Origin: Neospora caninum Liverpool
Lineage: Eukaryota; Apicomplexa; Conoidasida; Eucoccidiorida; Sarcocystidae
Length of the DNA: 64,000 nucleotides
Direction: 5' to 3'
NCBI RefSeq assembly: GCF_000208865.1
Contig: NC_018398.1
Coordinates: 806,001-870,000 of the forward strand
Within the stretch, counting starts at the first letter, position 1. Every line of letters starts with the position of its first letter. Under the pieces are notes generated by a model. The model searched no databases. It saw only the letters and a program-made list of their open reading frames with translations, and was not told the DNA's origin. The position numbers were made by a program, and so were the translations under genes. Shown one piece after another: positions 12,413-24,532 of the stretch.

Positions 12413-15277
12413 ATGGGGGGCAGAGCAGCCTTGCGTTACCAGAATGCGGGAGGAATCCGCGATAAGAGGAAACGGGAAGAACGGTTGGAACTGAACAGAA
12501 AGAAGAAGGCGAAGAAGCGCCAAGAGGAGTACGCCGCCGCGAGGCTGCCTGACATGCGCACCAGGGGAGACAAGTCAGCCTACGGACGCTCTGTGAAACA
12601 CCCTGTGAAAAAGAACGGGCGATTGAGCGATCTCCAAAGTTCCTCTGATGAGGACGATGAAGAGGCAGACGAGGAAGTAGAAGCGGAGGAAGAGGAAGAA
12701 GAGAAAGCAGAAGAGGAGGAAGAGGAGGAGGAAGGCGATGAAGAAGAGGAAGACGAAGAAGAGGAGGAAGAGGGAGAGGATGACGAGGGAGAGGAGGAAG
12801 ACGAGGATGAAGAAGTGGAACTGAGTGACGGGTGTTTGGACGAAAGCTTCGGTGAGGAAGAGTCAGATGAAGCGGAAGATTCCGAAGGAGACGATGGACA
12901 AGGCGAGAGCGGAAGTCGAAGAGGACACGCGAGGACCACGGACCCGGTAGACGGAAATCCGGTCGCACACGAGCGAAACCAAGGAGAAGACTTGGCCGTG
13001 GCTTCTGAAGGAGAGAAAAACAAGGTCCAGAAGAACAGAGAAACCGCTGCTCAGAAGCGGCAATGCGCGTATGTGAAACACAACGCGCTTCTTCACACGC
13101 AGACGGCGTGGGGGGATCTCCCCTTGAGTCGGCCGCTTCTCAGGGTGAGTCCACGGGGGCGCTTGATCTTCCTTTCTCTCTGCACATGCACGTCTCCGCG
13201 AGACCTTTACTCGATTCCCCCTTCACCTTAAACACGACAACGCAATTCAAAACCGATTTTCCTGGAGACAAAGCGCCCCTGAACCACATGTAGAAATCGT
13301 GTTTTCCCCCAACAGCAGTGCTCCAGCACGAAACGTGCCCCCACGCCTGTATATATATATATATATATATATTTATACATCATAGATATATGTGCCCTAT
13401 ATGTATATATATATGCATACAATATATATATATATATATATATATGCGTTCTGGCGCCAGCGGTTCGGTATAGGCTTCTCTGAGTGCTCGTTCGCGCCTT
13501 CACTCGCCGACCTGGCCGGCCACGGTGTCAGAGTAAGAGACTGGCTTTTTTGTGGGGCGCAAGCTTTGTTGGGCTTTTTTCTCTGGGCCGGCGAACTCGG
13601 ACGCAGCGACTGCCTCCTGATTCAGCCGTCGCTTGCCTCGCCCGTTTCTGGTGTGTCTGTGTAGGCCATTCAAGATCTCGAGTACGCTCACCCCACGCAC
13701 ATTCAAGCGGCGTGCCTCCGTCCAGCTCTCGAAGGCCGCGATCTCCTGGCCAACGCACAGACCGGTCAGTTCGGCTTCTGCATCAAAGGCGCGTATCACT
13801 TCCGCTTCCCATTCATGTGTGGGGATTGGTCTGCATGCATGTGTGGGGGCGTTGGTGTTTCGACACACGTGGATGCGGCGCAAAACGTGCGGTGCAAAGT
13901 CCGCGTCATTCTCCCCGTTTGTCTCCTCGAGTTCGTTATGCCGCCGACGGATTTTCGCGCGAAACGCAGGTTGCGAGGAGGGGCCATGAAGACTGACCTC
14001 TTTGTAGCGCGAAGAAGCTGCGCTGCCGGTGAAGCCTTGCGGCGTTTTCTCGCACGAATGGCGTTTTTTCAGGTTCAGGCAAGACCGCAGCATTCCTTCT
14101 TCCCACGCTGGAACGGTTGCTCCATAGCCCAGGGGTTCGCACTCGCAAGGTGAGGAAGGCAGAAGGAAACGCCGCTCGCAGCCGGCTCGCCGAGGGCTGT
14201 CATATCTGGCTCTCCGGTCGGTCTTTTAACTTCCGGGGCGACAACTGTCTCTCGAGAGCCAGAATCGGAAACCCTACGTCTCTTCTCTGTGGCCGTGCTG
14301 CAGTGCAGGCCGCGGTCGATCCTGGCCGTTTGCACAATCTCGGCGCGCAGGATTGCGTTCGAGGATGGGGTCTTCCAGTTTCGGAAAACAACTCAAGAAA
14401 CATGCTTTTCAACCGAGAGGGCTCGTGACTGTTGGGCATGTATCTGACTTGACTCCACGCCTTCGTGCTCTAGACGGCTGCGCGCCGTCCTGGGCGTCGT
14501 GGGTGTGGAGACCTCGAAACGGACAGGCGCTGTCTGGGGGTGTCTGTCCGGATGATCATCCTCTCTTCCTCCTCTCTTCTTTTCTCTCCTGTCCTGCGCT
14601 GCTGCGCGATTCTGCTGCCGTCTCTGTTTGCTCGCCGCCAAGCGTACGGAGTTTCGGATTCGCCGTTCTGACGCGTCTATTCCTCCGGAGTTCCGTTTGC
14701 TGTTGTTTTCCAGATGACGCCGAATGGACCCGCGGGCGGTTTGCGAGGGACGAAAGCTCTGGTGTTGCTTCCGACTCGAGAGCTGGCGATGCAGTGCGTC
14801 CAGATGCTTCAGTGTCTCTCCAAATATACTCCCGTTACCCACGCGCTGGTACGTGTGGCCCCTCTTCTCAACAGCCGGAACAACCGCCGGAAAGGCGCGG
14901 GACCGTGGCCTCCTCTCGGACAGGTGTCGGGCGAAACGGCTTTGAGTCGCAGTCCCGCTAGCCAGGAGAACGAGCAGACCGCAGAGGAGAGGCGCGCGGC
15001 AACCGGTCATACGACCCGTCTTTTTTGGATTTCACCGGATGTGTGCCTAGGCCGAAGCATAGAGATGCTGCGATTGTCGACTAAGGAACATCCAAAACAG
15101 TCCGGTTGTCCCTGTGAAGCTCCCGGCGCGTCTTGTCTCTTTCTTCTCCTCGCGGCGTTTTGTCTCCTGGCGCCTCACGTAGCCTACGCACGGTCCTCTC
15201 CGCGAGACCAAAGTGCTGGTTCGTCTCTTACCCTAAAAACACGGATTTCACATGCAAGCGGCGATCCTCGGCAAGTT

Positions 15278-15321
<44 letters not shown>

Positions 15322-18300
15322 TTTGTAGAGATATGGTTTAAGGATGTACGTTTACGTCTACACGCATGTATATTTCTTTCTGTATATTCTGCAATTTCCT
15401 TCGTTTCTGATGCTTCGCTAGGCTTGCGGAGGGATGACCTTGAAGGCACATGAAAACGCGCTGCGGCAACAACCGGACATTGTCGTGGCAACTCCTGGGC
15501 GTATTCTGGACCTACTGCTGAACTCACCGGTAAGGCGCATCCATGAACCGATACCCCATTTCTCGGCGGTAACTCACGCGTTTCCAGTCTCCCTGGATGC
15601 GCTGCGGTAGCCAAACGTTTCACACAAACAGCAAGCGTGCATATCCACATCTCTACATCTGTACAGATATAGGTGTATATGTGTAGATTGTACACATATA
15701 CATCTACATAATGTGTGCGGAGGGAGATGCCTCCGGTTTGAGTGGGGATCGGCGCTGTGGTGTCTCCCCGTGGAGCTCTGTAGCGAGCTTGCGGAGGAAC
15801 GCGCATGTCGACATCGCACAGAGGGGTAGGGTGGCTGGCGTCTCCTGACCGACTGCTCCTTGGACACTCACTTCGATAAGGAACCATAACTCCTAGACAT
15901 GGATGACTCGAAAACCGGTTGACTGGTATGGAGCTGTCTGGGTGTGAAAGTTCCATCAAACCGAAAGCCGCTTCTAAGAACATTTTCACAGAAGCTGGTG
16001 GCCCCTGGAGCACGAAACGCGCTTTGAACGGTGCCTGTGGCGGCGCCTGTCGGATGCGAATGCGCCACACAAGTACGAGGGGGGAGACGCGAATCGTCGC
16101 TTTCTGTCTGCTTTCCTGTTCAGACCGTCCACCTTGAACTGCTCGAGATCATTGTCCTCGACGAGGCAGATCGGCTGCTTGAGCTCGGCTTCCGCGAGGA
16201 GGTATGTCGGAACGTGACAGGTTCACCCTTTCGCCGGGGGTTGCGCCGTTGACTGGCCTTCCGGCGATCTACCGGCCATGCTCTCTGTACCAGAGAAGTT
16301 CGGGCCTCGGGGGGGGGGGGGGGGTCAGGCATTCGACTTCTCGTGTGGCAGGACTTCTGCACGTCCTGTTCTTTTTCCGGCCGGATGACTCTGACGTGGC
16401 GTCAGTTGGAGAGGTTCCGGCGGAGGCGCTCTCGCCCACGTGTCAGTGGTTGGTCCCTCGCATGTGCGGTTCCCGGGGTGCGCGCCGTTCGTGTGGCCGC
16501 GAGAGCTGTTTCCCCCTTTGACTTGCTTCGCACGAAAGGCGTCTCGTCCCGCGTGCTGCCGCCTTATACCGGTGGGCGTCCGTACCGGGTGTGTCCATGC
16601 TCCGACTGTTTCTGGTCGTTCTTTTTTCCCTTCACGCTGGAATCGGCAGCCTGACTATCGGCGGCGGTCTCCTGCGCTTTCCCCTGCGTCTTCACTTTGC
16701 ATCCGAGTGTGTTCTGGGGTGCTTTGCGCTTTTTGCCTCTTCAGATTCTCGCGATCCTCCGCCACTGTCACCGCGCCCGTCAGACGCTCCTCTTTTCCGC
16801 CACTCTGACCCCGTCTATTGCGTCTCTCGCCTCCCTCGCGTTGAACCGCCCCCTGCACATTTCGGCTGAAGCAGCAGTCGGAGACAGCACAGCGGACCGC
16901 GAGAAGAGCGGCTTCACCGTCACGTCTTTGCAGGCGGCGACCGCAGCTCTGAAGCAAGTCTCCTCCACGTTGGAGCAACAATTTGTGATGCTCCAGAGAG
17001 ACGAGCATCGTGCACCGGCCCTTTTACACCTGTGCACAACCGCGTACACGAAAAACGTCATTGTTTTCTTCCAGGTGAGGTGGGCGCTTCCACCCGTGTG
17101 TCTGCGCCAAACAGGACGTCCAGAGGACTGTGCCGTCGACGCGTAACGGCAAAAGGAGCGACTCCGAACGCGGCTTACAAACAGGCCTAGGAGCCGCCAC
17201 GCGCCACGTCCCAGCTGTAGATCTGTGCGGTCCGTCCACCGGCCTGTTGTCTTCGCGTTTTCGTGGGAACTCTCTCGAGTGGAGCTTGCATACTGGACCG
17301 TCTCGCTTGTCGCGCGGCGATTTCACAAAACCCAGTCTTGACCGCAAAGCGATTGTCGTTGCCTTTCTCCCACAGACCAAGCAGCTGGCGCACCAGACGA
17401 GTCTCCTCTTCAAGTTCATGGGCTTGCAGTATGCAGAACTGCACGGCAACCTCACACAGCAGATGCGCGTCGAGGCTCTTGAGAGGTGCGTCTGGTTTCC
17501 TCGATTTTCCCGCGTTTCCGCGACTGTGCGGACGGGTACTCCCCCCGCGCCCCCGACAGCCACGGCGATGTGTCTCCAAATGAAGAAGGCTCTCGCCCGG
17601 GAGCGCCGGTCCGGGAGCTTGCCCTCATATACTTCTCGTCTGGTGCCCAGGACGCTTTCCCTCGTTTCACGCGGCTTCTGAGCATGCAGCGATTCGGTTT
17701 CTTCCGCGGGACTGCTTACGGCCGTGCGCGGGCTCGGCTCGGACACCGGGTTTCGTAGCTCCTGGTCTTTCCGAGTGTCTCCTCTCCGAGCAAAGGTCTC
17801 CGCGTGTTTTGCACCCCGCTTTGCTCGCCTGCGTTTTCCGTTGCAGACTGTGCCCGGGGTTCCACATTTCCTCTGGCTGTACCGGTCTTGTGCACGAGTG
17901 GCGGTAGTCCAGGAAACGTTTTTGGCAATGTCTCTTTCATTCGGAAACGAACGCGTTACCTATAGTGCGTCATGGATGTTCTGTCCATCAGTTCGCTGAT
18001 GGAGGGGGTCTGCGTACACTGGGCAGAATGGTGTCCGCGCGTTTGTTTTCTCATGTTGTTCAGAGTTTCTGTCTCCCTCGCGCGTAAGGTGCGGAACTGA
18101 TTTCCGATACACCTGCACACTGCGGGAGTCTTTTGTTTTTTGGTTGGATGCAGATTTCATGCCGGGGAGGCGGATTTCCTCCTGGCTAGCGAGTTGGCGT
18201 CTCGAGGCTTGGACATTGCAGGCGTAGAAGCAGTCATCAATTTCAACGTCCCTGCCGATATTGACCGGTTAGTAGTCTTGTTGAAGGAGAATCCTCCCAC

Positions 18301-21282
18301 AGCTATCTGTTGCTCGACACTTCCGCATGTGGTTCCTCGCTTCTGGTCGTCTTACGCCCTCGTGTCAGTGGCGGTTGTGGAGGGTTTTAGCAAAGGCAAG
18401 GAAGCTGTGATGGGAACGGTGATAAGATGCATGGGCAAGGACCGCCAATCGGCTTTGTCGTTTTTTCTTTTCGGCCCAGCTAACTGAGCACTCTGTCGCG
18501 GGGACCAAGACTAAGAGGGCGTTTTTCGGCGCGTGAGGAGAGCTGTGCGTGGAGGTGTGCTTTTTCCTGCGCGTCCGGAGGGAAGCGCCGAGCTCCCAGA
18601 GGTTCTCCGCCTCACGCTGTTGTCTCTCTGCCTTCTGTGGAAATCTGTCTCTTTGTGTTCAGGTACATCCACAGCGTAGGACGCACAGCCCGCATGGGCC
18701 GGAGTGGAGTTGCTGTGACTCTTTACCACCGAGACGGTCCAGAGCGTCTGCAGGTGAAGAAGCTTTTGCAAGCTCTGCGAGGCGGCCTCAACCAGTCCGG
18801 CGAGAAACCAGGCAAGAGCAGGAACAGCAAAGGCAAGGGAGACACCGCGCAGGACGGGAGCTCGGCCGGTGCGCCTCGTGTGTTTCAACGGAGAATTGAC
18901 GCCGATAAGCTTGAAGCTCTCGAGAAGAAGGTATGTCGGCTGAAACACAAAACGGAGCTCGCCAACGAATGTGTGGGGGCCCGAAAAAGACTCGACTCGA
19001 GAGAAACAGTTGCTCGGTAAACAGGGGTGACAGAGTGGTGCGAGCCTCAGCGCCACAGCCAGCGAGAGTTGGAGCCACGGGGGCGCGACAGTCCCCGTTT
19101 TGGTGCGCTCGGCAAGAAGGCGCAGTGTGTTTCTGGTGAATGCGAATGCGCTTCAGGTCAAGTCTCTGCAAGGAGACATCAGCCGAGAGTTGAAACGCGA
19201 GAAGCTGGAGCGCGAAGTACGCCTCGCTGAGCTCCATCTACAAAAGGCAGAAAACCTCCAAACGCACGCAGGTACGGGAACTAATCACTTTTCATAAATA
19301 CAATTAGTGAAAGCTCTTTCGATTTCCATGAACGGAGTTCTCCCTCTACGGAACTAGAGGACTCCTTCCGCTCGGAGCCGGTAAACAAAGACATTCAAGA
19401 TCTAAACCAGTAGTCCAACTCGTGAGAGGGTTTGGTACTGGAACGTCTAGGTCTTGCGTGGCGTGCGCTTGCCATTTGTTCCACTGCAGATGAGATCTAC
19501 TCGCGACCGATGCGACAGTGGTTCATGACAGCCAAAGAAAAGCAGCGGTTGAAGGACGAGTCGAAGGCTCTTGTCGGGAAAGACGCAGAAGAAAGGGAGG
19601 CGCTGGAGAAGGCACGCGGCGGCTCTGCAAAAGAACGCAGTGGCCAAGCCGCCAGTGAAGACGAGGCGGAAGAAGACAGCGAGGCTGAGACAGAAGACGC
19701 CGAAGACAACCGCTCGCTATCGGGCAGCGACGAAGACATGCACGGTGCCGACTCAGGTGAGCCTTGTGTACACACCCGCGAAAAGAAAACTACAGAGGCG
19801 GTCCAGGCTGTCCTCGCGCAGTTCTTATCGAGAAATCTTTTCGCAAACGACACAGCGGGCTGTCGGAAAACCGCAGTCTTCAGGGCGGTCGTCCCTGCGG
19901 CACTCTGCCGTCAGTGTGCCGTCAGCCCTTGTGGGAACAGGGTCGAGGGGCGGAGCCTTTTTTGGCGAGCGTGAGCATGCCTGATTTATTCGATGTGTAG
20001 CGTACTGGTCTGAGTGTATATACACTCAAAATGTAGGTCAATCTCTTTGGGGCGGGCAACCCCTTTCGTTCCCCCCACTCGCCCGTTTTGTGCTCCACTG
20101 AGCATTGTGGGAGTACGGCGAGCAAAACGATTCATGCTGCGTGGACGCCTGTGTTTGCCTGCCGTCACGGCCTCTGCATGCTGTCTGTACAGACGAGGAA
20201 CTGCCGGACTGGATCACGGCGTGCAGCGACGACGGGCAGAGCGTGGAAGACGAAGTTGAAGAGCCGGCTCCAAAGAAGAAGAAGGCGAAGGCTGTGACAG
20301 TGAAGGAATTCAAAGTCGCGAAGCCGAAGGCGCAGCCGACCGGCGGGCACAAGGAAAAGAAGAAGCAGGAGAGGCTGACCCCAAAACAGCGGGAGGTACG
20401 CACGCTCTGAGAGACTTGAAAAACGTGAGAGCCCGAATATCAGAGCTGCATTCTCCGCCGCCCTCTCAAACTCTTGACGAGAGCGTTCGTGTCTGTTTGT
20501 GCCTGCGTCTTGGTGTGGTGCTCTCAGAGAATGAAGGAACTTCAGTTCATGAAAGCCGCAGGCCGCTCAGCCAAACGGTGAGTCTCTTTGGAGATTCCTC
20601 GGACACCTGGCATCCTGTCGATTGTGTTCTCAGTAGCCTGTCACCTGCCGCGGGGGGGAGACGGCCGCGCTGCACTGTCGAGAAACGCCTCTCTTTCTCA
20701 CCAGACTGGAAGCGACAACCAAGCTAGCCTACGGCCGTGTTCGTCCTTGAAGGAATGCTTTCGTGCGTGATCCTTGGGCGCCTGCGCCGGTCGGGCCGAA
20801 GGCCGGGTCGCCGTCTCGAGCCGCTCCTTGGGGGGTTGTCCCAGGGTCTTTTCCAGAATCGTGGTGCTCTCTGCGTGCGTCCGCATCGACTACAGCCAGC
20901 GCATCTAAGTTGATTCTTGGTTATATATTTGGCTAAGCTTTGCCCTGCTGCACGGTCGAAGGCTGCCTCCCTGTCAAGGGTGGGCGCGGTCTCTTGGGAC
21001 AGTGTTGCCTCTGTGCTGAAAAGACTGTTGCGCTCGGTTTGATTCCGCTTTGTCTGCAGAAGCCAAATGCCGAAGCGGCTGCGCGTGACTCACACTTCTC
21101 CAGAAGACGTCCACAGTGGCAAGGCGAGGCGGCAAAAGAACCAGAAGAAGAAGCACAGGCCTTGCTGGCGAGCAGAAGAATCGAAGAAGCCGCAGGGCGG
21201 GAGAGACGAAAAGAAGGAGAGGAAGGTGAAATCCGTGGGCAAAAAGGCCTTCAAATCAAAGGGCCGGTATCGACGCAGATAA
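12413..21282 (+). CDS. DRS1: DEAD-box RNA helicase, DRS1/DDX27 family
   Basis: Fifteen exons encode 969 residues: 12413-13144, 13665-13764, 14073-14149, 14714-14848, 15422-15529, 16124-16201, 16745-17074, 17376-17485, 18154-18267, 18663-18930, 19157-19271, 19490-19756, 20193-20395, 20528-20577 and 21060-21282. All phases join and a TAA ends it. A long Glu/Asp tract (about residues 83-145) precedes the core. Motifs in order: Q motif PTHIQ (254-258), AQTGSGKT (275-282, split by an intron), PTRELA, TPGR, DEAD (397-400), SAT (428-430), the ASRGLDIAG motif, and HSVGRTARMGR (598-608). The C-terminal part with EIYSRPMRQWF and a lysine-rich tail is typical of Drs1/DDX27, a nucleolar helicase for 60S subunit assembly. 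The ATG follows an upstream stop-rich leader. Introns hold TA microsatellites, a 16-G run, a cytochrome b fragment and a dispersed repeat. Family assignment is confident; single small exons could shift by a few bases. Confidence 0.95.
13350..13446. repeat. TA microsatellites in helicase intron 1
   Basis: Two (TA)n runs, about 13350-13372 and 13420-13446, lie in the first intron of the helicase gene. Confidence 0.8.
15280..15320. repeat. TA microsatellite in helicase intron 4
   Basis: An uninterrupted (TA)n run of about 20 units lies between exons 14714-14848 and 15422-15529. Confidence 0.85.
15912..15983 (-). pseudogene. Nuclear copy of a mitochondrial cytochrome b fragment (NUMT)
   Basis: Read on the minus strand, this part of helicase intron 5 gives AFGLMELSHPDSSIPVNRF after a short lead-in. 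That closely matches the well-conserved coccidian mitochondrial cytochrome b stretch around LSHPDNSIPVNRF, with a few substitutions. The similarity stops abruptly on the C-terminal side, as expected for a fragment of the shuffled mitochondrial sequence blocks of these parasites. It is antisense to the host gene and should be removed with the intron. No function is implied. Confidence 0.75.
16309..16324. repeat. Run of 16 G in helicase intron 6
   Basis: An uninterrupted G homopolymer on the plus strand lies in the intron after the DEAD-motif exon. Similar runs occur at 25068-25078 and 56423-56437. Confidence 0.9.
19278..19327 (+). repeat. Dispersed intronic repeat, copy 1
   Basis: Fifty bases beginning GAACTAATCAC and containing AGTGAAAGCTCTTT match positions 47360-47409 at about 44 of 50 positions in the same orientation. 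Copy 1 lies just inside the donor of the helicase intron after exon 19157-19271. It may be an old mobile or organelle-derived fragment. Confidence 0.75.
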
Positions 21283-22056
21283 AGGGCGTGCGGCGGTCCA
21301 GAAGAGTTGCGACAATCTTTGTGCCTACCTAGCAAAACTTCCTGTGCACGGTGCCGTCAACCGGATACACCGCAAACTGCTTCGGTGCCCGTTTCTGCAA
21401 CGGTTTCAGCGGGAGTGAGCGCTAACTGGAACGTCCACGCTCCGTACGGGGCGATGCCAGTCACCTCGACGAGTCAAATGTGATGGCCGGCTCGCCATAC
21501 AAGTGTTCGGTACACCCTCAGAGACAGCGCAGGTCACTGGGAAGCCTGTTGTGGAGTCTGCCTCAGCTGAAACGCGACTGAAGGCTTCGCCTAGAGGAGT
21601 TTGACCGACGGAGCGACTGTCGACGCAGGAACGATAGGAGGCAACCTCACCCCGTCGTCCTTGTGCGGCAACAGCCACACACAGTCTCTTGCGTATCCCG
21701 AGAGAAAAAGACATTCGTGCAGCGGGTTTGCAGAGTCCAGACGACTCGCTGGTGCACACTAGAGAGACGCGCAGTCAGTGGGGCGCTACGCGGTTTGAAC
21801 GAGACGGCTCTGTGAGAAAGCGGCCCACAGTCAGTTTGCTTGGCCGCGCCGCCAGGGCGACGAAAAAAGGCAACCGTTCAGGGGACACGACGGCAGGCAT
21901 AGACAAAGCAGAATCAGACTACGGCGCGGCCAGGGGATCGCGTCGGACTCGACGGGTCGGTTCCCCAGCACGGCCAAGCGCCTTTCAGTGGACGAAAAAG
22001 GAGAGTTGGCAAAGAGTCGCCAGGGCGAGAAACGCGAGTCGAGTCGGGGCATGAGG
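21283..22056. other. Convergent 3' region between helicase and NUDCD2-like gene
   Basis: Two stop codons face each other across about 770 bases, so both 3' UTRs should be here. A 121-codon plus-strand frame (21689-22054) has no recognisable features and is probably chance. Confidence 0.5.
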
Positions 22057-24532
22057 TCACTTGTACGACACGCCGCCCATAAACGTCCGAGGGTCCGGAG
22101 CATTGCCTGAAAGGAAGCTCACAAGAGCACACGCAAGATGGCACCTGGCTTCTCCGAGTCCCAAGCGTACTGGGAATGCCGCCGGCGATAACCTGTGCTG
22201 GCTCCACCATGTTTACAATCCGACACGAGACTACATTCTTGTGAATGTCATCTCGTCTGAAGGTACGAAGAGGCATATACTGGTTCAGAAGAAACACACT
22301 GCCCTCCAGCTCCATCCGGATCCCCTAGGCGACCAGTTGTGTGTTTTCCTGCCGCCACGAAGACTGCGGCGCGGGCTCGGGTCCCCATACACCTCTTTGA
22401 GGCGCCGCGAATAAAAAGCGACATTGTAGTGCCTAGAGTACTGAATATGGCTCCAGTTATGAGATACAGACAGCCAAGTTAGTTCGCGCAGGAGCGCCTC
22501 TGGGCATGTCTTTGATCACCGAGAGCCAGCCCCAGAACCGGGACTGGTTCCATCTAGGCGGCAACCCCAAAGGACTCACCACTGAACGTCGCTCCGGAGA
22601 AGTCGAATCCAGGATTCTGAAAACATACACAGAGCACCGAAACACCAGAGATCGACCCAACAGCGCCGTTCTCGGTGCACACAGCTGCGACGCTTTTCGG
22701 AACCCCAAAACCACGGACCGCCTCTCACGTCAATGCAGAGCTCATCACTTCCAGGGGTCGAACGCGATTCGACAACTTTATCGGTGGATCCAAAAAGAAA
22801 AGGTTAGCGCCGTGGCAGGCGCCTGCCACGGCGCTAACCACGTCTTGGCACGGATGGGGAGTGGCGCCAAGAAGAGATTCCTCACCTCCTCCTGGAACCG
22901 TTCCAGCATCAACTTCTTCTGCACTTCTTGCTGAATACAGCACATTCAGACAGGCCAAAAGATCCTCAGGTTGAGCGCACAAACACACGTGGTCCACTGG
23001 AAAGAATCGGAAGGCCCATGGATACCAATTCGGCGGTGAAACCCCATGCCACGAGGCCTCGCACGTGAGGCGCGCAAACAACCCAAGCAAAGCCCTGATG
23101 CGTAGTCTTTCTTTAAAACGCGTTAATGAGGGGATCTCCATGCAATCAACACGAATTCCGAAGGAGAGCTAGGGGGGGATCACCATACGTCACATGCCTG
23201 CTCCCAACTATTCATTTATGTGCACGCCTACCTACCTACCTATAAATATATATATATATATATATTCATGTGTACATGTAGATACACATCTGGGACCGGA
23301 TCTCTACGTGAGTATCTGGGTTGTGTCTTCTCTCGCGACTCTGCTCACCTGACTGAACGGATCAAGAGTGCCGCCATGGCCCTTCAGTGCGGCGTTCCAT
23401 ACTTCGCCCTTCTTCATCTTCACCAGCAGAATGTGAAGTTCCCCGTCCTCTGAAAACAATTGGCCAGACGCACGGGATCCTGACTTCCCCGAGGCACACG
23501 GCGCGAGCTTGCGACTCCGCTCGATGATCTCCGGTAGCAAAATACCCATCAGTGCTAGGGGACTTGCAGGCGCAGGAACGCCAGGCGTTTCGCACCAAGC
23601 TGAACCAAGGGCACTTGATTCAAAGGGAAAGGTCTTCAGGTCAGATGCGTATGGCTTGTCACAAATTGGCAGCAGAGCCTAGAAAGACGTCCAGTCATGC
23701 AAGCGAATGTGACACGAGGAGTTGGAAAACCTGCTGAACGGCAAAATCTTTCACTTTTCCGCGTTGCGCTCTCACCGATCATCCACAGTGACGGGTCCAC
23801 GTTCACGGTTGATTCCGTCGGTGCCTAAGGAGAAACCAGAAAGAAAGAAGCTTGCTTTGACAACTTGACAAACACCAACGATAGTGCCGCAGTGGCCGAC
23901 CAGTGCACATTCTTGATCGCGACCGCTCTTCATAGAGACATACTGAAAAGAGAGGCGGTTTGCCTTTCAAGCCGACGGTCAACATCGTAGGCGTTATTTT
24001 GATATCCAGATCCTTTGCCCGCGCGCCTTCCGGCGGCTTCAGGTACAGATGAACTTCGTCCAGTGACTGCTCCCATTCGTAGACAAGCCGGCCTGCAGAG
24101 AACGGCGTCGCAACGAGAGAGGTTAGCCGCGTTGCCATGTTTCAGTTGAACCGTCAAGACTGATGGTTCGGTCCAAGAAGGCAATCGAAAAGTAAGCTCG
24201 AAATCCAAACGGCCATTTCCCCCGTGGATGAATGGATGGATGTTTGTCGTTACACGAGTAGGGGTATGGGGTGTAAAAAAGGTACAACACCTACGTACAC
24301 GGACGTGTAACTGTCGATGCACAGGTTCAAAGTACATCTACATGCAGACACCTGCAGTCGAGCACGTCTGGGAGTCGGTAGGGAAGCACGAATAAGGATT
24401 TTGGTACTCGAGATCCACGCGGGATGGTGCACTCAGCACACCTTGGTCGTAGAAGGGGCGTCGGCCCTTTGCAGAAGTTTCTGCCTTCTTCAATAGAGAA
24501 AAGTCTCCGGCTTCCCCGCCGACGGGCATCAT
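22057..24532 (-). CDS. NudC/CS-domain protein, NUDCD2-like
   Basis: Seven exons give 173 residues: 24442-24532, 23944-24092, 23776-23824, 23349-23449, 22886-22930, 22580-22616 and 22057-22106. All phases join and the last exon ends KSTOP as VSYK. The start chosen is the first of two adjacent ATGs (24530-24532). The CS domain runs from about residue 31 (GRLVYEWEQSLDEVHLYLKP) through DIKITPTMLTVGLKGKPPLF and SLWMIEDGELHILLVKMKKG. It is followed by the family's C-terminal block KKLMLERFQEENPGFDFSGA and ends GNAPDPRTFMGGVSYK. NUDCD2-type proteins are HSP90 co-chaperones that stabilise clients such as dynein regulators. Length (human NUDCD2 is 157 residues) and the C-terminal block support NUDCD2 rather than NudC itself. 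The exon 1 boundary is the least certain. Confidence 0.88.
22802..22839. repeat. Perfect 38-bp palindrome in a NUDCD2-like intron
   Basis: GGTTAGCGCCGTGGCAGGC (22802-22820) is followed immediately by its exact reverse complement (22821-22839) with no spacer. It lies in the intron between exons 22886-22930 and 22580-22616, on GC-rich sequence unlike the TA microsatellites. Confidence 0.97.
23241..23265. repeat. TA microsatellite in a NUDCD2-like intron
   Basis: A short (AT)n run follows TACCTACCTACCTATAAATA in the intron between exons 23349-23449 and 22886-22930. Confidence 0.8.

Noticed and set aside
12297..12968. 223-codon minus-strand frame rich in Pro and Leu
   Set aside because: It is the antisense shadow of the poly-Glu region in helicase exon 1.
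15276..16070. 264-codon minus-strand frame over helicase introns
   Set aside because: It is intronic and starts from a TA microsatellite; only its cytochrome b-like part (15912-15983) is meaningful.
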